DNA of 33,386 nt. Source: Pseudonocardiales bacterium. Lineage in GTDB: Bacteria > Actinomycetota > Actinomycetes > Mycobacteriales > Jatrophihabitantaceae. The stretch spans positions 1-33,386 of the forward strand of contig QHCC01000045.1 of assembly GCA_003243915.1 (NCBI GenBank). The letters run 5' to 3'. Below, one piece after another: positions 29,941-33,386 of the stretch (its first letter is position 1; each line of letters opens with the position of its first letter). Made by a program: the position numbers and the translations under genes. The notes under the pieces were generated by a model. The model made no database searches, was not told the DNA's origin, and was given only the letters and a program-made list of their open reading frames with translations.

Positions 29941-31716
29941 ATGACACGGGAGTTCCAGCAGGTCGGGGTTATCGGGCTCGGCACCATGGGCGCCGGCATC
30001 GCCGAGGTCTTCGCCCGCAACGGGCTCTCGGTCGTCGGTATCGAGGTCGACGAAGCTGCCGTGGCGAACGGACGCGGCCACCTGGAGAACTCCACCGGCC
30101 GTGCGGTGGCCCGCGGCAAGCTGTCCGAACAGGAGCAGCAGTCGCTTCTCGGGCGGGTCACCTACAGCACCGACCTCAACGCGCTGGCCGATGCTGACCT
30201 GGTCGTCGAGGCCGTCCCGGAGCACCTCGAGCTCAAGCGCCAGATCTTCACCCAGCTCGACAAGATCTGCAAGGCCGACGCGGTCCTCGCGACAAACACC
30301 TCGTCGTTGTCGGTCACCGAGATTGCCGTGGCCACCGGCCGGCCCGGCAAGGTCGTCGGCCTGCATTTCTTCAACCCGGCGCCCGTCATGAAACTCGTCG
30401 AGGTCATCCGCAGCGTCGTCACCGAGCAGGACGTCGTCGACGACGTCGAGACGTTTGTGCAGAAACTCGGCAAGGTCGACGTCACCATCGGTGACCGGGC
30501 CGGGTTTATCGCCAACGCGCTGCTGTTTGGCTATCTCAACCACGCGGCATCGCTTTACGAGTCGCGCTACGCCAGCCGCGAGGACATCGACGCGGCGATG
30601 AAGTTGGGCTGCGGCCTGCCGATGGGCCCGCTCGCCCTGCTGGACCTGATCGGGCTCGACACGTCCTACGAAATCCTCGACACGATGTACAAGCAGTCCC
30701 GCGACCGGTTGCACGCCCCGCAGCCGATCTTCAAGCAGATGATGACCGCCGGCCTGCTGGGTCGAAAGAGCGGCCGCGGCTTCTACACCTACGACGCCGA
30801 GGGCTCGCCGAACGTTGTCGACGACGCCCTGACCCCGGCCACCGACGCTGCGGTCGAGGGAGCCCGCCCCGTCTCCACGGTCGGCGTCGTGGGCGCGGGG
30901 ACGATGGCCACCGGCATCGTCGAGGTGTTCGCCAAGGCGGGCTATGACGTCGTCTGCGTGGCCCGCAGTGACGAGAAGGCCGCCAAGGTCGTCGCCGGTG
31001 TCACCCGCTCGCTGGAGAAGGGCGTGCAGCGCGGCAAGCTCACCGAGGCCGACCGGGACGCGACGCTGGCCCGCATCAAGGCGACGATGAGCCTGGACGA
31101 CCTGGCCCGCGTGCAGTTGGTGGTGGAGGCCGTCGTCGAGGACCTGGCGGTCAAGCAGGCGCTGTTCTCCAACCTCGACGACATCTGCGCGCCTGGCACG
31201 GTGCTCGCCACCACAACCTCGAGCCTGCCGGTGATCGAGTGCGCGGCGGCAACGTCACGGCCGGGCGACGTCATCGGCATGCACTTCTTCAACCCCGCGG
31301 CGATCATGAAGCTGGTCGAGGTGGTGACGACGGTGGCCACCGCGGCTGACGTCGAGGCCACGGCTCTCCAGGTCGCCGGCAAGATCGGCAAGCACGCGGT
31401 GCGCTGCGGGGACCGCGCCGGATTCATCGTCAACGCCCTGCTGTTCCCGTACCTCAATGACGCGGTGAAGATGCTCGAAGCGCACTACGCCAGCGCTGAT
31501 GACATCGACTCGGCGATGAAGGTCGGCTGCGGCTACCCGATGGGTCCCTTCGAACTGCTCGATGTCGTCGGCAACGATGTCTCGCTGGCGATCGAACGCG
31601 AGCTCTACCTCGAGTTCCGTGAGCCCGGCTTCGCGCCGGCACCCCTGCTCGAGCACCTGGTCACGGCCGGCCGGCTCGGCCGCAAGACCGGAAAAGGCTT
31701 CCGCGATTATTCTTGA
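29941..31716 (+). CDS. Tandem double 3-hydroxyacyl-CoA dehydrogenase (HBD-type)
   Basis: The 591-residue protein contains two complete 3-hydroxyacyl-CoA dehydrogenase units in one chain. Unit one (about 1-290) starts VGVIGLGTMGAGIAEVFARN and unit two (about 304-591) starts VGVVGAGTMATGIVEVFAKA. Both have the histidine motif LHFFNPAPVMKLVEV or MHFFNPAAIMKLVEV and an end CGLPMGPLALLDLIGLDTS or CGYPMGPFELLDVVGNDVS. Each unit oxidises (3S)-hydroxyacyl-CoA with NAD; hydroxybutyryl-CoA is likely in this setting. Separate units normally dimerise, so the fusion makes a covalent heterodimer. ATG 29941 has GAGG close by. Confidence 0.92.
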   Translation: MTREFQQVGVIGLGTMGAGIAEVFARNGLSVVGIEVDEAAVANGRGHLENSTGRAVARGKLSEQEQQSLLGRVTYSTDLNALADADLVVEAVPEHLELKRQIFTQLDKICKADAVLATNTSSLSVTEIAVATGRPGKVVGLHFFNPAPVMKLVEVIRSVVTEQDVVDDVETFVQKLGKVDVTIGDRAGFIANALLFGYLNHAASLYESRYASREDIDAAMKLGCGLPMGPLALLDLIGLDTSYEILDTMYKQSRDRLHAPQPIFKQMMTAGLLGRKSGRGFYTYDAEGSPNVVDDALTPATDAAVEGARPVSTVGVVGAGTMATGIVEVFAKAGYDVVCVARSDEKAAKVVAGVTRSLEKGVQRGKLTEADRDATLARIKATMSLDDLARVQLVVEAVVEDLAVKQALFSNLDDICAPGTVLATTTSSLPVIECAAATSRPGDVIGMHFFNPAAIMKLVEVVTTVATAADVEATALQVAGKIGKHAVRCGDRAGFIVNALLFPYLNDAVKMLEAHYASADDIDSAMKVGCGYPMGPFELLDVVGNDVSLAIERELYLEFREPGFAPAPLLEHLVTAGRLGRKTGKGFRDYS

Positions 31717-31750
31717 TCACAGTAGTAGCTGCGGCCACCACGCGATGAGC

Positions 31751-31769
31751 TCCCCCGCAAGCGGGGGGA
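31751..31769. repeat. C/G-run hairpin, REP-like
   Basis: CCCCCGC (31752-31758) and GCGGGGG (31761-31767) form a tight stem around AA, followed by GGACCCCC. Hairpins with this look occur in spacers of many actinobacterial genomes. It may stop transcription of the dehydrogenase. I saw no second copy in the window. Confidence 0.5.
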
Positions 31770-31806
31770 CCCCCAGCGCGAAGGGACATATCGGCGGGAC
31801 GGGATA

Positions 31807-32118
31807 GTGCCTCGTCAGAACCGTCGACAGGCCGATGCCGCTGCGTCGGCCCGGCCGATGGCGACGGTCGGCGAGCGCCGCGAGGACTGGCGCGGCGAGG
31901 AGTACGTCATCCGCGGCGTGACGGCGCTCGGCGCCAGCAAGGCCTATCGCTGCCCCGGCTGTGACCAGGAGGTCCGGCGCGGCATGGCGCATCTGGTCGT
32001 CTGGCCGGCCTCCGGCTCGCCGGAGAGCGATCGTCGGCACTGGCACAGCACCTGCTGGGCCGCACGTGACCGGCGCTCCCCGGGCGTCCAGCGCAGCCGC
32101 TCCGCCCCGCGCTACTGA
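31807..32118 (+). CDS. Small CxxC protein (often annotated ATP/GTP-binding)
   Basis: This 103-residue basic protein has a disordered, arginine-rich start MPRQNRRQADAAASARP, then YVIRGVTALGASKAYRCPGC, HLVVWPASG and a late HWHSTCW. Cys-x-x-Cys with His and Cys suggests a bound zinc. Similar short actinobacterial proteins are usually labelled ATP/GTP-binding without a P-loop; none is visible here. GTG 31807 is the start, after GGGACGGG. The stop overlaps the 3' end of the convergent DivIVA-like gene. The function is unknown. Confidence 0.75.
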   Translation: MPRQNRRQADAAASARPMATVGERREDWRGEEYVIRGVTALGASKAYRCPGCDQEVRRGMAHLVVWPASGSPESDRRHWHSTCWAARDRRSPGVQRSRSAPRY

Positions 32119-33086
32119 TCGCTCGCGACCGACGGCTCCGGGGCTGGCGGTGTCTCGGCCAGCGTGCGCTCGAGGGCGTCGCCGAGCATGTGGTGCAGGT
32201 CCTGCAGGTGCTTGTGCGCCTCGTCGCGCTGCGCGCGCAGGCGCCGGACTTCGGCCGTCGCGTCGTCGACGAGTTGTCGAGCCGTAGCTCGCGCGTCGGC
32301 GATCGTCCGGGCCGCGGCGGCGGCGGCGGCTGCGTGCTGCCCGGCCGAGGCGTTCGTTTCAGCGGTGCGGCGCTTGCGCAGGGTGAACTCGAAGTCATCT
32401 TCGGCCTGGGTGCAGTGGGCAAGAGACTCCGCATCGCGCCGCTCACGCTCGGCCAGGGCCTCGGCGTCCAGGTGCTTTCGCATGGCCTCGGACTCGGCGG
32501 TCACCCGGTCCTCCTCGGACCGGGCCCGGTCGATGCTCACCGCGAGCAATGCCTCGACGTCGGCGCGGTGCTGCTCGGCCTCGGCCAGCCGGCGCTTGAA
32601 CGTCTCGTCAGCCTCGGCGTGGCGCTGGGTCGCCTCCGCGACGATGTCTTCTGCCTCCGCGGTGGCGGCCGCTCGGGTCCGGGTCGCTGCCTCCGCCGCG
32701 CCGGAGCGCATCGCGGTGGCGTCGGTCTGCGCGTCGGTGCGGATCTTCGTCGCCTCGGTCTTGGCCGTCTCGAGCAATCGGCGGGAGCGCTCGTCGACGT
32801 TCTGAGGGGTGACGTCCTCGTGGGCGGCACGAAGTTGCCGGCGCAGCGACTCGATCTGGGCCCGCGTGCTGGCCAATTGGGCCGCGAGGTCGGCGCTCCG
32901 GCCAGCTATCGCGTCGCGTTCGGCCTGGGCGGCCCGCAGATCGTCGTCCTGCTGCGCGAGAAACCGGTCGACCTGGACCCGGTCGTAGCCGCGCATGGCG
33001 GTGGCGAAGCCGGGGTTGGCGTCATTGAGCATGGGAAGGACGTCCGAGGAATCATCCGTAGCCATGGGTCCCATGGTTGCATCCAT
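32112..33086 (-). CDS. DivIVA/Wag31-like coiled-coil protein
   Basis: This protein of about 324 residues has a DivIVA-type N-terminal region, FATAMRGYDRVQVDRFLAQQ, then a long, charged coiled coil (about 45-290) rich in Ala, Glu and Arg. It ends with APEPSVASDQ. The family recruits to membrane curvature and organises polar growth and cell division in actinobacteria, and also includes filament-like cytoskeletal proteins. The start is uncertain: ATGs at 33086, 33074 and 33065 are in frame, and no ribosome site decides. It is transcribed toward the small CxxC gene with a short tail-to-tail overlap. It is a relative rather than the canonical Wag31, which lies elsewhere near ftsZ. Confidence 0.85.
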   Translation of the reverse strand: MDATMGPMATDDSSDVLPMLNDANPGFATAMRGYDRVQVDRFLAQQDDDLRAAQAERDAIAGRSADLAAQLASTRAQIESLRRQLRAAHEDVTPQNVDERSRRLLETAKTEATKIRTDAQTDATAMRSGAAEAATRTRAAATAEAEDIVAEATQRHAEADETFKRRLAEAEQHRADVEALLAVSIDRARSEEDRVTAESEAMRKHLDAEALAERERRDAESLAHCTQAEDDFEFTLRKRRTAETNASAGQHAAAAAAAARTIADARATARQLVDDATAEVRRLRAQRDEAHKHLQDLHHMLGDALERTLAETPPAPEPSVASDQ

Positions 33087-33119
33087 CGACGCGGCACCCC
33101 AACCCGACGGGCAGTCACA

Positions 33120-33386
33120 TCATCTGTCGCGGAAGCGGTTGATCTTGTCGAGGAGCTTGGCGCGCAGGTCCGGGTCGCCCACGCCTAGGCCCTCCTCCGG
33201 CGCCAGGCACAGCACGCCGACTTTGCCTTGATGCAGGTTGCGGTGCACATCGTAGGCGGCCTGTCCGGTGTCGGCGAGGGAGTAGACCTTCGACAGCGTC
33301 GGGTGGATCGCGCCCCTGCCGATGAGGCGGTTGGCCTCCCACGACTCGCGGTAGTTCGCGAAGTGCGAGCCCACGATCCGCTTGAG
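33120..33386 (-). CDS. ccr: Crotonyl-CoA carboxylase/reductase, C-terminal part
   Basis: The minus-strand frame, open to the window edge, reads KRIVGSHFANYRESWEANRL, then RGAIHPTLSKVYSLADTGQA, HQGKVGVLCLAPEEGLGVGD and a final RFRDR. This is the unmistakable C-terminus of Ccr, an MDR-fold enzyme that reductively carboxylates crotonyl-CoA to ethylmalonyl-CoA with NADPH and CO2. The N-terminal part lies outside the window. With meaA at 24463 it identifies the ethylmalonyl-CoA pathway. The gene direction is opposite to meaA, so the two are not in one operon. Confidence 0.92.
   Translation of the reverse strand, partial: LKRIVGSHFANYRESWEANRLIGRGAIHPTLSKVYSLADTGQAAYDVHRNLHQGKVGVLCLAPEEGLGVGDPDLRAKLLDKINRFRDR

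Noticed and set aside
1-33386. CRISPR array, tRNA, rRNA, integrase or transposase
   Set aside because: I saw no regularly spaced repeats, no cloverleaf or CCA-ending tRNA sequence, no rRNA motifs and no recombinase motif in the frames. A tRNAscan/Infernal run would be needed for small RNAs.

Overview
The window is high-GC DNA with dense, often overlapping genes. Its gene content points to an actinomycete (Actinomycetota): F420-type LLM oxidoreductases, a NucS mismatch endonuclease, a DivIVA-like coiled-coil protein, a DUF2550 protein after atpC, a MurA with aspartate in the fosfomycin pocket, and many genes that look leaderless. I cannot name the genus. Ethylmalonyl-CoA pathway genes are compatible with Streptomyces-like or Frankiales-like lineages.

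The backbone looks like the conserved actinobacterial neighbourhood atpC, DUF2550, cob(I)alamin adenosyltransferase, murA, ..., nucS. Here about 19.8 kb (594-20381) lies between DUF2550 and the adenosyltransferase. A scar at 2932-3111 holds an adenosyltransferase 3' end beside an internally deleted second copy of DUF2550, so the interposed DNA arrived in at least two steps. The left block (594-2931) has a kinase remnant and a MarR-controlled operon: a frameshifted YczE-type membrane protein plus an F420-type oxidoreductase, with a clear shared operator. The right block (3112-20381) holds a sulfotransferase-like/class IV aminotransferase pair, DUF1028 and TfoX-like genes, a TetR regulator with a perfect palindrome and a truncated hydrolase, a second hydrolase and a MsnO8-type LLM protein. 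It then has the cluster described next, a furA-katA oxidative-stress operon, a TetR remnant and a MmcQ-like gene.

The most interesting system is the divergent cluster at 9320-16894. One arm encodes a CDP-alcohol phosphatidyltransferase and a membrane sulfatase/LtaS-like protein. The other encodes a BchC-like dehydrogenase, a 6-pyruvoyltetrahydropterin-synthase fold protein that has lost zinc and catalytic residues, a GT4 glycosyltransferase, an LPG-synthase-type membrane protein, a RibD-type reductase and a GTP cyclohydrolase II. It resembles the Streptomyces coelicolor neighbourhood of SCO6650 and SCO6655. It could make a GTP-derived pyrimidine or pterin-like compound that is reduced, glycosylated and perhaps linked to a membrane lipid. 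The product is unknown.

The right part (20382-33386) returns to core functions. The adenosyltransferase and murA are divergent with only 22 bp between start codons. They are followed by a small membrane protein, a class C beta-lactamase-like hydrolase, a SRPBCC protein, ethylmalonyl-CoA mutase, an aldo/keto reductase, nucS, an aldehyde dehydrogenase, a double 3-hydroxyacyl-CoA dehydrogenase, a CxxC protein, a DivIVA-like protein and the end of crotonyl-CoA carboxylase/reductase. These form a C4/ethylmalonyl-CoA theme with its B12 cofactor supply nearby. I found no tRNA, rRNA, CRISPR array, transposase or integrase.
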